The position numbers were made by a program, and so were the translations under genes. A stretch of DNA of 39,081 bases from Clostridia bacterium (lineage in GTDB: Bacteria > Bacillota > Clostridia > Oscillospirales > Ruminococcaceae): positions 1 to 39,081 of the forward strand of contig RZZW01000031.1 of NCBI GenBank assembly GCA_009929695.1, in the 5' to 3' direction. Of the stretch, positions 1-7,123 are shown in pieces. Position 1 is the stretch's first letter. Each line of letters starts with the position of its first letter. The notes under the pieces were generated by a model that was given only the letters and a program-made list of their open reading frames with translations, ran no database searches and was not told the DNA's origin.

Positions 1-62
1 TCCGTTCGGGCTTCGCCCTCTCTGCGTAATCCCACATCATTCTACCATCTATCATTGCTTAA

Positions 63-248
63 TTCAAAACTATTGCAACTTGCTATTGCAATTTGCGAAT
101 TAAAAAAAGCTTTGAAAAAATGGATTTAAGCCTTGACGCTTTCCAGGACGTATTTTGCTATCAGCACTATACTTTAGAGTATGGAATTGCCTCTGCGGAA
201 TTTGAAATTAGCTGGTATAGGCAGCTATTAAAGAAAATGGAGAAATAA
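63..248 (+). pseudogene. 3' remnant of a transcriptional regulator (PadR-like tail?)
   Basis: The frame is open from 63 to a TAA at 246-248, two bases before the next start codon. The last 30 or so residues read like the C-terminal helix of a PadR-type regulator, with the stretch YGIASAEFEISWYRQLLKK. The first 20 codons look non-coding (many Cys and Lys from an AT-rich stretch), and the first ATG (120) has no ribosome binding site. I read it as the surviving 3' end of a regulator gene whose front is missing. Its tight spacing to the flavoprotein gene would fit a former regulator-reductase pair. The family assignment is from memory of the motif only. Confidence 0.35.
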
Positions 249-250
249 AA

Positions 251-952
251 ATGAACATACTTGTTCTCAACGGCAGCCCGAAGGGTAAAAACGGTATCAC
301 GGTGCAAACAGCATACTATCTTCAAAAGCGCCGAGCTGATTTTTTTTGCTATCCTGTTTACACATTTCTTGTGCCGTACCAATTGCAGCGTTTTATAGAG
401 CTAATGAAAGCAAATAACGCCGACACAAAGGGTAAAGTGGCCTCGCAAATCTCGACTTCAAAGCACTTTTACGATGTGACTGCACATAAATTTATAGAGG
501 AAAACGGCTACGATATGCAGCTTCGGTATATTTGCGGATTATCCGCCGACATGGACGAGTTGCTGACGCAAAAAGGGCAAAATGATGCCAAATGCTATTT
601 TGACGAAATGATTTTTAAGATACAAAACGGCATTTTTCTTTATAAAGAGCCTGCCAAAGCCTGCGAAAAACGCGTGTATGAAAAGACACTCACAGCAGCT
701 GAAAAATCAGACGCAAAAGACATTGCCATAGTCACAAGCTGCGCTGTGCAAGATATAAACCTGCGAAATATGATAGACGATTTCAAGGCGGTGCTGCCTT
801 ATAACGCAAGAGAAATTAACCTGACACAGTTTCCGTTTGCAGGCGGCTGCCTCGGCTGTATGGAGTGTGCGGTGTCCGGCAAATGTTGCCACAACGATAT
901 CCTATTTACCATGCGCCAAATGAGCGGAGTAAATTATATAGAAGAGCTTTAA
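251..952 (+). CDS. NAD(P)H-dependent flavin reductase / flavodoxin-family protein, shortened
   Basis: The start MNILVLNGSPKGKNG is the FMN-phosphate-binding beta-strand and loop of the NADPH-dependent FMN reductase family. Other recognisable blocks are YPVYTFLVPYQLQRF, TSKHFYDVTAHKF, GLSADMDELLTQKG and a Cys-rich GGCLGCMECAVSGKC near the end. From what I know of the family (about 350 residues), this 233-residue protein appears shortened twice: about 30 residues are missing between LQKR (near residue 27) and the YPVYTF strand, and about 100 residues after the GKC motif, where the tail CHNDILFTMRQMSGVNYIEEL looks foreign. Both changes keep the frame open. It may be an inactive remnant. The ATG at 251 follows the upstream stop by two bases. 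Confidence 0.65.
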   Translation: MNILVLNGSPKGKNGITVQTAYYLQKRRADFFCYPVYTFLVPYQLQRFIELMKANNADTKGKVASQISTSKHFYDVTAHKFIEENGYDMQLRYICGLSADMDELLTQKGQNDAKCYFDEMIFKIQNGIFLYKEPAKACEKRVYEKTLTAAEKSDAKDIAIVTSCAVQDINLRNMIDDFKAVLPYNAREINLTQFPFAGGCLGCMECAVSGKCCHNDILFTMRQMSGVNYIEEL

Positions 953-960
953 TTAAAATA

Positions 961-1000
961 ATGCCTACATGCAGCGAAAAGCTGTATGTAGGCATTTTTT
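961..1000. terminator. Bidirectional Rho-independent terminator
   Basis: A 15-bp near-perfect stem (961-975 with 981-995, GAAAA loop) is followed by TTTTTTATTT on the plus strand and by an A/T-rich tract on the minus strand. It lies between the convergent flavoprotein gene and the corrinoid operon and probably ends both. Confidence 0.85.
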
Positions 1001-1005
1001 ATTTA

Positions 1006-1401
1006 TTAATAGCCTGTTGTAAGCGTGATTTCAAAGGTGTCGCCGTCGGCGATAGGTGTTGAGTCTACGCTTGTCATTACGGGTTCGCCGCCTTTTGTGA
1101 AGCACCACCACTGCTCGTTTGCGTCGTCGGCTGTTACGCCGTCAACGGTTTTTACAAAAAGGCCGTAGTCGCTTTCTTCGCCCTCGACGAGCTTTGCGTC
1201 CTCAAGTGCGCCGCGCAAAAATTCGGCGGTGGAATTTATTGTAAAGTCCTTGCTTGTGCCGTCGGCGTATACAACTTGAGCGGTAATTGCTTTGCTGCCT
1301 GCTGTGCTTTTTGGCTGCATAGCAAAATATATTCCGCCGATTATTGCGATAACTGCTATAATTATAATTGCTAAAATTGCGATTTTCTTATTTTTTGTCA
1401 T
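1006..1401 (-). CDS. Membrane-anchored DUF4430 (transcobalamin C-terminal-like) protein
   Basis: The 131-residue product has an N-terminal anchor or signal segment (residues 6-27, Ile/Ala rich) followed by a single small beta-domain. The pattern AITAQVVYADGTSKDF, then TAEFLRGALEDA, then WWCFTKGGEP and a final DGDTFEITLTTGY matches DUF4430, the family related to the C-terminal beta-domain of transcobalamin and intrinsic factor. I chose the ATG at 1401 because AGAGGA lies just before it; the frame extends to a TTG at 1422. It begins inside the end of the RACo-like gene and is the last gene of the corrinoid operon, so a role in holding cobalamin or corrinoid at the cell surface is a reasonable inference. 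Ligand binding is not shown by the sequence. Confidence 0.75.
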   Translation of the reverse strand: MTKNKKIAILAIIIIAVIAIIGGIYFAMQPKSTAGSKAITAQVVYADGTSKDFTINSTAEFLRGALEDAKLVEGEESDYGLFVKTVDGVTADDANEQWWCFTKGGEPVMTSVDSTPIADGDTFEITLTTGY

Positions 1402-1411
1402 AATTTTCCTC

Positions 1412-2110
1412 TTAATCTTCAAACATCATGTTTTCGACGTAAAGCTCCATAAATTCGGCACTTGATGAAAGCTCGAGCGTTACGGCGCTTTTTGCGAGAG
1501 CTTCGCTTTTTTTGATAAAATTGCTGTTTAATAAAAGCATTGCCGCGCCGGAGAGTGCGGCGTTGCCGGCTATATGCGCTTTTGGCGCAAGCTGTGGTGG
1601 AATAAGCCCGATTTTGGCGGCGCTTTCTACGTCGAGATAGCTGCCAAACCCGCCTGCAATTACAAAGTTTTTCACCTGCGGCGGCTGTATGCCCTTCATG
1701 CTCAAAATCGTTTGCAGCCCCGCGCATACGGCGCTTTTTGCAAGCTGTGCGGCGAGGGTTGTTGTGCCGATGTCAATTGCCGCGCCGAGCCTTTTAAAAA
1801 GCGGCTTGCGGGCAAAGCTTGGCATAATTCCGTCTGTCTTTATTTTGCTGCTGCCCTCTTGAATGGTTGTAATCTCCGCTTCTCCAAGCACCCTTGTGCA
1901 GCACGCAAAGCGAACGCCGCCTGCTATTTTCTCGGCTGTCAGGTGCTTTTTTTCTTCATCGGACAATGAAGAAAGCGCACCTTTTGCGACCACTCGGCAT
2001 TTGCCGCATTTGCCTTTCCCGGCGCACGGCATGGCGATTGAAATTACCTCGCTCAAAAGCGCGCCGTTTTCGGCATATGACGGCTGACCGTTTATTGTAA
2101 TCGGTATCAT
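1412..2110 (-). CDS. RACo-like corrinoid reductive activator (ferredoxin + ASKHA), internally deleted
   Basis: RACo/RamA-type proteins use ATP and a [2Fe-2S] ferredoxin domain to return corrinoid proteins to the active Co(I) state. The ferredoxin domain is present with Cys29, Cys35, Cys38 and Cys70. It is followed by the ASKHA phosphate-binding strand AAIDIGTTTLAAQL (about residue 110) and the late ASKHA block FVIAGGFGSYLDVESAAKIG. Family members are usually 500-650 residues; this one has 232, and the strand TTTLAAQL runs directly into LAKSAVCAGLQTILSMKGI, so roughly 270-350 residues of the ATPase core are missing with the frame intact. It should not bind or hydrolyse ATP normally. GGAG precedes the ATG, and the DUF2284 stop is 3 bases upstream. 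Confidence 0.75.
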   Translation of the reverse strand: MIPITINGQPSYAENGALLSEVISIAMPCAGKGKCGKCRVVAKGALSSLSDEEKKHLTAEKIAGGVRFACCTRVLGEAEITTIQEGSSKIKTDGIMPSFARKPLFKRLGAAIDIGTTTLAAQLAKSAVCAGLQTILSMKGIQPPQVKNFVIAGGFGSYLDVESAAKIGLIPPQLAPKAHIAGNAALSGAAMLLLNSNFIKKSEALAKSAVTLELSSSAEFMELYVENMMFED

Positions 2111-2113
2111 AAG

Positions 2114-2656
2114 CTATTCTCCAAAAAAGACGGCTCCGAAATACGTCACGGTGTCCTGTCCATTTATGTATTTCATGCCCGCGAGCGCGGCGAGTGCGGA
2201 TACGTCAACGCCGAATGTCTCAAGCGAGGACATGGCTTTGTCGGGATATCTGCAAGGCTCGTTTGTGATTTTTGCGCATTTTTCACAAAGGCGGCAGCCG
2301 CCCGCGCCAAGACGCAGAGGGTGTTCGCCAAATTCATCACCGAGCGTATCGCGGATTTTCTGCGTCAAGTCGTTCATGCGCTTGCCCGCGTCCATCATGC
2401 CCTCAAAGTCGTAGCTGTCCTCTAAGGGATCGACTTTTTGGTACACAAGCGCGTGCTTATACGCTTTAGCCTGTGCGATAAGCGCGTTTATTTCGCCCAT
2501 ACACGGCGGGCACATCCAGCTTCGGTTATAATTTCCGCAGGCGTTGCTCTCGCAAAGCTTGCGAAACGCGGAGTCGAATTTTATATCCGCAACCTCGACA
2601 AAGCCCGCCTTGTGTGCGCCGAGGGAAATAATTTTTTCAATTATATCATGTTTCAT
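2114..2656 (-). CDS. DUF2284 metal-binding protein
   Basis: The 180-residue product carries two Cys groups. The first is an N-terminal C-x5-C-x8-C-x2-C set (CESNACGNYNRSWMCPPC). The second is CRLCEKCAKITNEPCRYP near residue 125-140, which resembles an iron-sulfur cluster motif. This is the DUF2284 pattern; such genes often sit beside corrinoid methyltransferase genes, where an electron-transfer role has been guessed. The start at 2656 is preferred because GGAGG lies upstream inside the end of cobW and the two genes overlap by 11 bases, a sign of translational coupling. A longer frame exists but lies wholly within cobW. Confidence 0.75.
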   Translation of the reverse strand: MKHDIIEKIISLGAHKAGFVEVADIKFDSAFRKLCESNACGNYNRSWMCPPCMGEINALIAQAKAYKHALVYQKVDPLEDSYDFEGMMDAGKRMNDLTQKIRDTLGDEFGEHPLRLGAGGCRLCEKCAKITNEPCRYPDKAMSSLETFGVDVSALAALAGMKYINGQDTVTYFGAVFFGE

Positions 2657-3569
2657 GTGTTTTTTCAACCTCCACATAATCGCCGTACCATTCGGCAGCT
2701 GTTTTAAGGCTTTTGCGAAGCGGCATACCCGCGCCCGCAAGCAAAACTATTTTGCCGATATCGTCTCTCGGCGCGTCTGAAAACGGTGTGATATCAATCA
2801 TTCCGCTCACGCAGTCGACAAGATATTCGCTTTCGCCCAGCGCGACGAAGCCCTTCATGCGGTAGGTGTCGTCGCTCATCATCGACAAAAAGCTGTGAAG
2901 CTGAGACAAATTCATATCCTTTGAAATATGCACGAGCGCCTTTTGAAGCGTGATATCAGCGCCGTGAGTCGCTTCGTCAACGGCTGTCTGCGGCACAATG
3001 TCATCAAGCCATTCCTCTTTAAAAGCACCGTAGGTGGTCTCGTGAAAGACTATCGTCGGGTTTAGCGCGTGAATTTTTTCCTTTGCAAAGCTGATTTTAT
3101 CGGGCGTGGCAAGGTCTGTTTTATTGAGCAGAACAACGCTGCTGACGGCAAGCTGCTTTTTGCAAACGCGCGCGGTGTCGATTATTTTTTCAAACCGAAC
3201 GGTGTCGACAAGGCAGACAGAGCCTTTGTAGCAAATTTCATCAAACTGCTGCTGCTTTAGCACCTTGCGGACGTTTGTCGGGTCTGCAAGCCCGCTCGCT
3301 TCAACCAAAATCACGTCCGGCTGCGCTATCAAAGCCTGCGCGAGCACCTCTTCAAATTTATCAAGGCGGCAGGCGCAGAAAATAGAGCCGTTGTTAACCT
3401 CTGCAAGTGACGCGCCAAGCTCTTTTAAAAGCGCGCCGTCAACACCTGCCTTGCCAAATTCGTTTACAATTACGTATATTTTTTCACGTTGAAAAAGACG
3501 GGCAAAGCCTTTTAAAAAAGTAGTTTTGCCCGCGCCCAAAAAGCCTGTGATTAGGTATAAATTTGTCAT
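2646..3569 (-). CDS. CobW/COG0523-family GTPase
   Basis: A P-loop GTPase that in this family delivers or guards metal for a client protein. Visible motifs are Walker A GFLGAGKTT (residues 9-17), VEASGLADP (Walker B/switch region), the guanine motif NKTD and a C-terminal CobW domain ending VEVEKTHET. The family's CxCC metal site is here CACR (IFCACRLDKF), so the third cysteine is missing. The ATG at 3569 follows GGAGGGTTT directly; the frame upstream to 3686 is an artefact of the overlapping methyltransferase tail. In the corrinoid operon its client could be the zinc- or cobalt-dependent methyl-transfer proteins (inference). A GC-rich hairpin (3573-3605) lies between it and the preceding gene. 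Confidence 0.8.
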   Translation of the reverse strand: MTNLYLITGFLGAGKTTFLKGFARLFQREKIYVIVNEFGKAGVDGALLKELGASLAEVNNGSIFCACRLDKFEEVLAQALIAQPDVILVEASGLADPTNVRKVLKQQQFDEICYKGSVCLVDTVRFEKIIDTARVCKKQLAVSSVVLLNKTDLATPDKISFAKEKIHALNPTIVFHETTYGAFKEEWLDDIVPQTAVDEATHGADITLQKALVHISKDMNLSQLHSFLSMMSDDTYRMKGFVALGESEYLVDCVSGMIDITPFSDAPRDDIGKIVLLAGAGMPLRKSLKTAAEWYGDYVEVEKTHET

Positions 3570-3618
3570 AAACCCTCCAAAACCGCCCGCGCAATGTACG
3601 AGCGGTTTTTGTTTGTGG

Positions 3619-4350
3619 TTATTTTGCGGGGAAATAAGGGCACGCCTTGCCGCATACGAAGAATGAGGAGAACACGCCCTTTTCACGTATATGCGCGAAA
3701 AGATTTGTGTACGGCTCTGTCAAAAATTCCTCAAAATGGTCAGAGGAAATTTGGCTGACGAGTGGGTCAACGACAGCTATAACGTCCATGCCCGCCTCGA
3801 TGTACATGTCAGCGACGCGCTTGCCGCACTCTGTGCAATAGTTAAGCAGGTCTTTTACATAGTCCTCGTCGTCGAACATATCCATAAATATGTCGTTGCC
3901 GCGCAGATGGCTCGCGAGCGTGAAGGGGCCGCAGATTAAGCCGTAAAGGGCTGTTGTCTCGCCGACGGCGGCTTTCATTCTGCGCATTGCGGAGAGCACC
4001 ATCGGCAGACGACCCTGTTCGGGTGTCGGCAGTGTGCAAACGCAGGGGACAGTCATTGTATCTGCAAGCGGATGGCTTGCGACGCTCGGCGGGCAGTCCT
4101 TCGCCCACACTAAATCGCAGCCGAGAATTTCGGCTTCAATCTGCAAATCAAACACAACAGGCTGGCCGTCCGGCTTATAAAGGCGGTTGACCTCCATCAG
4201 CGCTTTGATGAGAGATTCTTCATTTGTAAGTATTTCTGTGGCGTCAGCTCCGATGAGCTCTCCTGCGTGAACGCCCGCAAAGGGCACCCACGGTGCACGC
4301 TCTGTTGTTTCATGGCGCAGTGTGGCAAACAGTAATTCTTTGGGTGTCAT
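3619..4350 (-). CDS. UroD/MtaA-family corrinoid methyltransferase, C-terminally truncated
   Basis: The start MTPKELLFATLRHETTERAPW and the blocks GLICGPFTLASHLRG and GMDVIAVVDPLVSQIS place this in the uroporphyrinogen-decarboxylase-like superfamily that includes the MtaA/MtbA methylcorrinoid:CoM methyltransferases. Members have about 330-350 residues; this one has 243 and stops soon after SSFFVCGKA. In MtaA-like enzymes that region carries the H-x-C zinc site with a second Cys near the C-terminus. Here the His position is Phe and the last 90 or so residues are replaced by CPYFPAK, so zinc binding and methyl transfer are doubtful. It lies 10 bases after the corrinoid protein gene, with GGAG before its ATG. 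Confidence 0.75.
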   Translation of the reverse strand: MTPKELLFATLRHETTERAPWVPFAGVHAGELIGADATEILTNEESLIKALMEVNRLYKPDGQPVVFDLQIEAEILGCDLVWAKDCPPSVASHPLADTMTVPCVCTLPTPEQGRLPMVLSAMRRMKAAVGETTALYGLICGPFTLASHLRGNDIFMDMFDDEDYVKDLLNYCTECGKRVADMYIEAGMDVIAVVDPLVSQISSDHFEEFLTEPYTNLFAHIREKGVFSSFFVCGKACPYFPAK

Positions 4351-4360
4351 AATAATCTCC

Positions 4361-4999
4361 TTACGATGCAGCGCAAAGCTCTACGGCTGCGTCAGCGGCG
4401 CTTGCGGCGTCAGATGTGTATTTGTCAGCGCCAATCTGCTTGCAGAATGCCTCTGTGACAGGCGCGCCTCCAACCATGATTTTCACCTTATCGCGAATGC
4501 CGGCAGCCTCAGCTGCTTTTACAACGTCTTCCATAACGCCCATTGTTGTTGTCAAAAGCGCAGAGCAGCAAATTATCTGGCAGCCCTCGTTCTTGACGGC
4601 GTCGATGTGCTTTTCGGGCGGGACGTCTGTGCCGAGGTCAACAACCTCAAGGCCCTTGCCCTCCATCATCATCTTTACAAGGTTTTTGCCGATGTCGTGC
4701 AAGTCGCCCTTGACAGTGCCGATGCACACCTTGCCTGTTGCGGCAACGCCTGCGTCTGCAAGAAGCGGCTTAAGCAGTGCTGCGCCCATGTTCATTGCGC
4801 GTGCCGCAACGAGAACCTCAGGCACAAAAACCTCGTTGTTTTTGAACTTTTCGCCGATGATGCTCATGCCGGAAAGCAAGCCTTCTTCAAGAATTTGCTT
4901 TACGGGCAAGCCCTCGTCGATTGCCTGCTGAACAAGCTCTTTTACAACCTTTGCCTTGCCTTTTTGCAAATTCTCCGAAATGTCATTTAAAATGCTCAT
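4361..4999 (-). CDS. Corrinoid (B12-binding) methyltransferase protein
   Basis: This 212-residue protein has the MtaC/MttC/MetH layout: an N-terminal four-helix cap (about 1-85) and a Rossmann-like B12-binding domain. The lower-ligand motif is GDLHDIGKNLV with His101; SALLTTTM and VGGAPV complete the base-off/His-on site. It carries a methyl group on cobalt between a substrate methyltransferase and an acceptor enzyme, and appears intact. It is the first gene of the operon, with GGAGG 8 bases before the ATG. The substrate-specific methyltransferase (MttB, MtaB or MtvB type) is not in this window, so the methyl donor is unknown. Confidence 0.9.
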   Translation of the reverse strand: MSILNDISENLQKGKAKVVKELVQQAIDEGLPVKQILEEGLLSGMSIIGEKFKNNEVFVPEVLVAARAMNMGAALLKPLLADAGVAATGKVCIGTVKGDLHDIGKNLVKMMMEGKGLEVVDLGTDVPPEKHIDAVKNEGCQIICCSALLTTTMGVMEDVVKAAEAAGIRDKVKIMVGGAPVTEAFCKQIGADKYTSDAASAADAAVELCAAS

Positions 5000-5016
5000 G
5001 ATATTACCTCCGTTAT

Positions 5017-5045
5017 TTTAGTAGCTACCTACAATATACCGTCAA
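5017..5045 (-). promoter_or_regulatory. Candidate promoter of the corrinoid operon
   Basis: A good -35 (TTGACG, 5045-5040) is followed at 16-18 bases by only weak -10 candidates (TACTAA/CTAAAA). A strong -35 with a poor -10 would suit an activator-dependent promoter, and the divergent PocR/AraC gene is the obvious candidate. A GTAGCTAC palindrome lies within the spacer end. Confidence 0.35.
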
Positions 5046-5141
5046 TATGGTTATCCTGCTAGTGAATTTATGATATTTTTGGTACTTTTTTATCACGTTT
5101 CACTTGACTACCAAAGATATATAGCTTATGCTGAAATAAGG

Positions 5142-5187
5142 TTGTAGGGCACGACAACTCGGCGTGCCGAGGTCGTCACGCCCTACG
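5142..5187. repeat. Palindromic repeat (family copy 1), at the PocR/AraC 5' end
   Basis: An imperfect palindrome starts GTAGGGCACGAC and ends GTCGTCACGCCCTAC, with a perfect inner stem CTCGGC-GT-GCCGAG. It shares its ends and core with the repeat at 20544-20626 and its GTAGGGC/GCCCTAC ends with the one at 22243-22319. It sits immediately before the shortened regulator gene. Confidence 0.85.
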
Positions 5188-5191
5188 AAAA

Positions 5192-6343
5192 GTGGTTTAT
5201 GAAAGCTGTGCGATGTGCCAAAAGGCAGGCATGGGCAAAGAGTCGTGTATGCGCTCGCAGACATGCGGCATGAATGAAGCCGAGCGATTTGGCGGAAAAT
5301 ACATCTATTTTTGTCCGCTCGGCTTAACGTGCTTTGTCTCGCCGATTTTAGGCAGCGAGGGCAGCGAAGCAAAGATTACAGTCGGGCCGTTTTTGATGGT
5401 TGAGCGCGCTGATTTTATCGAGTGTGATTTGTCGATGCGGATTTCGCTTTCACAGCCGCAGATTGAAGCGGCATCGGCGGAGCTTGAAAACGTGCCTGTT
5501 GTCTCAACCGAAAAAATAAACGATATGTCGACGCTGCTTTTTATGGCTGTCGGCTTTATGAATAATGTCTCGGCGGCAAACCGTATGCTCGACACCCAAA
5601 GCTCCGATGCCATTCAGGGACAGATAACGGAATACATTTTGCAGCTTAAAGGACACGAAGCGCAGCCGTATCCGTTTGAAACTGAACGCAGCCTTATGAA
5701 GGCAATCATGCGCAGCGACAAGCCCGAGGCACAGCGGCTTTTAAACGAGCTTTACGGCTACATTTTCTTTAAAGAGGGCGGAGATTTTGAGCAGGCAAAA
5801 AGTAGAATATACGAGCTGCTTGTGCTAATCTCGCGCACGGCGATTGACGCGGGCGCAGACCCCGAGGGGGCGCTTAAATTGAGCCACACATATCTGCACG
5901 CGCTGCCGAGCTTAAAGGATATCGACGCGCCGTGCTTTTGGCTCACGGGCGTTATGAATAAATTTATCGACAGCGTGTTTACATATATAGAGGTAAAGCA
6001 TTCGGACGCTATTAGCAAAACAATACTTTATCTGCGCACGCACTGCGAGGAGAAAATTACGCTTGAGCAAATGGCGGCATCGACGTATCTTTCGCCCGCG
6101 TATTTCAGCCGCATATTTAAGCAAGAGACAGGCGAGGCGTTCAGCTGCTATTTAAGCAATCTGCGCATAGAAAAAGCGAAAGAAATGCTTGCGCACAGCG
6201 CTGTAAGGCTGACGGATATTTCCATAGCCTGCGGCTTTAGCGACCAAAGCTATTTTACAAAGGTGTTTAAAAAGGCTACCGGTATGCTGCCTTTGAAATA
6301 CCGCGAGACAAAAGGCAGCACAACTGCGGCAAAAGGCACGTGA
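5192..6343 (+). CDS. PocR-domain AraC-family regulator, 5' end missing
   Basis: The C-terminal 100 residues are a typical AraC DNA-binding domain: first helix-turn-helix at ITLEQMAASTYLSPAYFSRIFK, second at LTDISIACGFSDQSYFTKVFKK. The N-terminal part is a PocR-type sensory domain (Cys-rich start, then YIYFCPLGLTCFVSPI and KITVGPFLMVERADF). About 40 residues that normally begin the PocR domain are absent. The frame upstream passes through the palindromic repeat and hits a stop at 5132. The first usable start (GTG 5192) has no ribosome binding site and follows the repeat by four bases. PocR regulators often control corrinoid-linked pathways, fitting the divergent methyltransferase operon. I infer that insertion of the repeat, or a deletion beside it, removed the 5' end. 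Confidence 0.75.
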   Translation: MVYESCAMCQKAGMGKESCMRSQTCGMNEAERFGGKYIYFCPLGLTCFVSPILGSEGSEAKITVGPFLMVERADFIECDLSMRISLSQPQIEAASAELENVPVVSTEKINDMSTLLFMAVGFMNNVSAANRMLDTQSSDAIQGQITEYILQLKGHEAQPYPFETERSLMKAIMRSDKPEAQRLLNELYGYIFFKEGGDFEQAKSRIYELLVLISRTAIDAGADPEGALKLSHTYLHALPSLKDIDAPCFWLTGVMNKFIDSVFTYIEVKHSDAISKTILYLRTHCEEKITLEQMAASTYLSPAYFSRIFKQETGEAFSCYLSNLRIEKAKEMLAHSAVRLTDISIACGFSDQSYFTKVFKKATGMLPLKYRETKGSTTAAKGT

Positions 6344-7121
6344 ACGCGTATACAAAATAAAATAAAACGCTGATCGGGGTTATTTTGTTAAGTATGATTT
6401 CGGGGTTATACAAAATAGCCGTCTGGTCTAACAGCACAGCCATAAAAAGCACCGTGAAGCACGAGAACATCACCGTGACAAAAAGCCTGTCTCTGTTGTC
6501 AAAGCGATAAATTGAAAACGCGGTGCGGCCTTTTAGCGAATATCCGCGGCTTCGCATTGATTCTGCCGCTGCTATGCAGTCGCTTAAAAACCACGTGAGC
6601 GTTATCGAAATTATTTTAAATATATTGCGCCCTAAACCAATGCCGCTTCTTGCTGTGTGTGTGCTTTTAAAATACGCTTTGATTTTTGCCTCCGAGCGAA
6701 ACGCGATTGATAAAAAAAGCGAGAGCTTCGGAGTAATTTTGCCAAACAGATAAATTATTTTGTCGCTTCACATAACGGCGTTTGCGCACGAGAGCCACAT
6801 CAAAACGCTCGCAATTTTAACAGCCGTCACAGCGCCCAGCGCCACAGCTTCAAGCGTTATGCTGTTGCCGATTACGGTTGCGCTTAACACGGTTATGCCA
6901 AAATGGTTGTTGTAGGCGTAAAGACACGTGAAGCACGCTATAAAAACAATGAGCGACATATTAAATATGAAGGCTTTTTTGCCGCGGAGCGCCACCGAAT
7001 ATATAAACGGACACACGTATGATATCGCGAGAAAAACAGGCTGATTGAACGTGATTGCGGCTGTTATCACGGCGGCGAAAAAGATGAAATTCACGGCGGG
7101 GTGATATGAGCGAAACGTCAT
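6276..7121 (-). pseudogene. EcfT transmembrane component (second copy), interrupted by one in-frame TGA
   Basis: The frame reads through 281 codons from ATG 7121 to the stop at 6276, with only one internal stop: TGA at 6770-6768. The protein on both sides aligns with the intact EcfT of the same operon: YHPAVNFIFFAA at the start, LMWLSCANAVM before the stop, SDKIIYLFGKITPKLSLFL after it, and ESMRSRGYS, the family's coupling motif. At the stop position the intact paralogue has Thr in NIIMTSEKF. TGA ends many genes here (cobW, hydE, the first permease), so it is not generally recoded. I read it as a nonsense mutation; two partial proteins or an assembly error are alternatives. Its 3' end overlaps the convergent regulator gene by 68 bases. 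Confidence 0.8.
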
Positions 7122-7123
7122 GC

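Noticed and set aside
2657-2740. N-terminal extension of the DUF2284 protein
   Set aside because: It lies wholly inside cobW, and the ATG at 2656 has its own GGAGG.
3570-3686. N-terminal extension of the CobW-type protein
   Set aside because: It lies antisense to no constraint and overlaps the end of the methyltransferase gene; GGAGGG directly before ATG 3569 marks the real start.
4322-4990. Long plus-strand frames opposite the corrinoid protein gene
   Set aside because: They are antisense frames of a clearly recognisable B12-binding protein, with Cys-rich, low-quality translations.
6768-6770. TGA as selenocysteine or a reassigned codon
   Set aside because: EcfT proteins have no Cys or Sec at this site (Thr in the paralogue), no SECIS-like hairpin is evident directly downstream, and TGA is a normal stop for several genes here.
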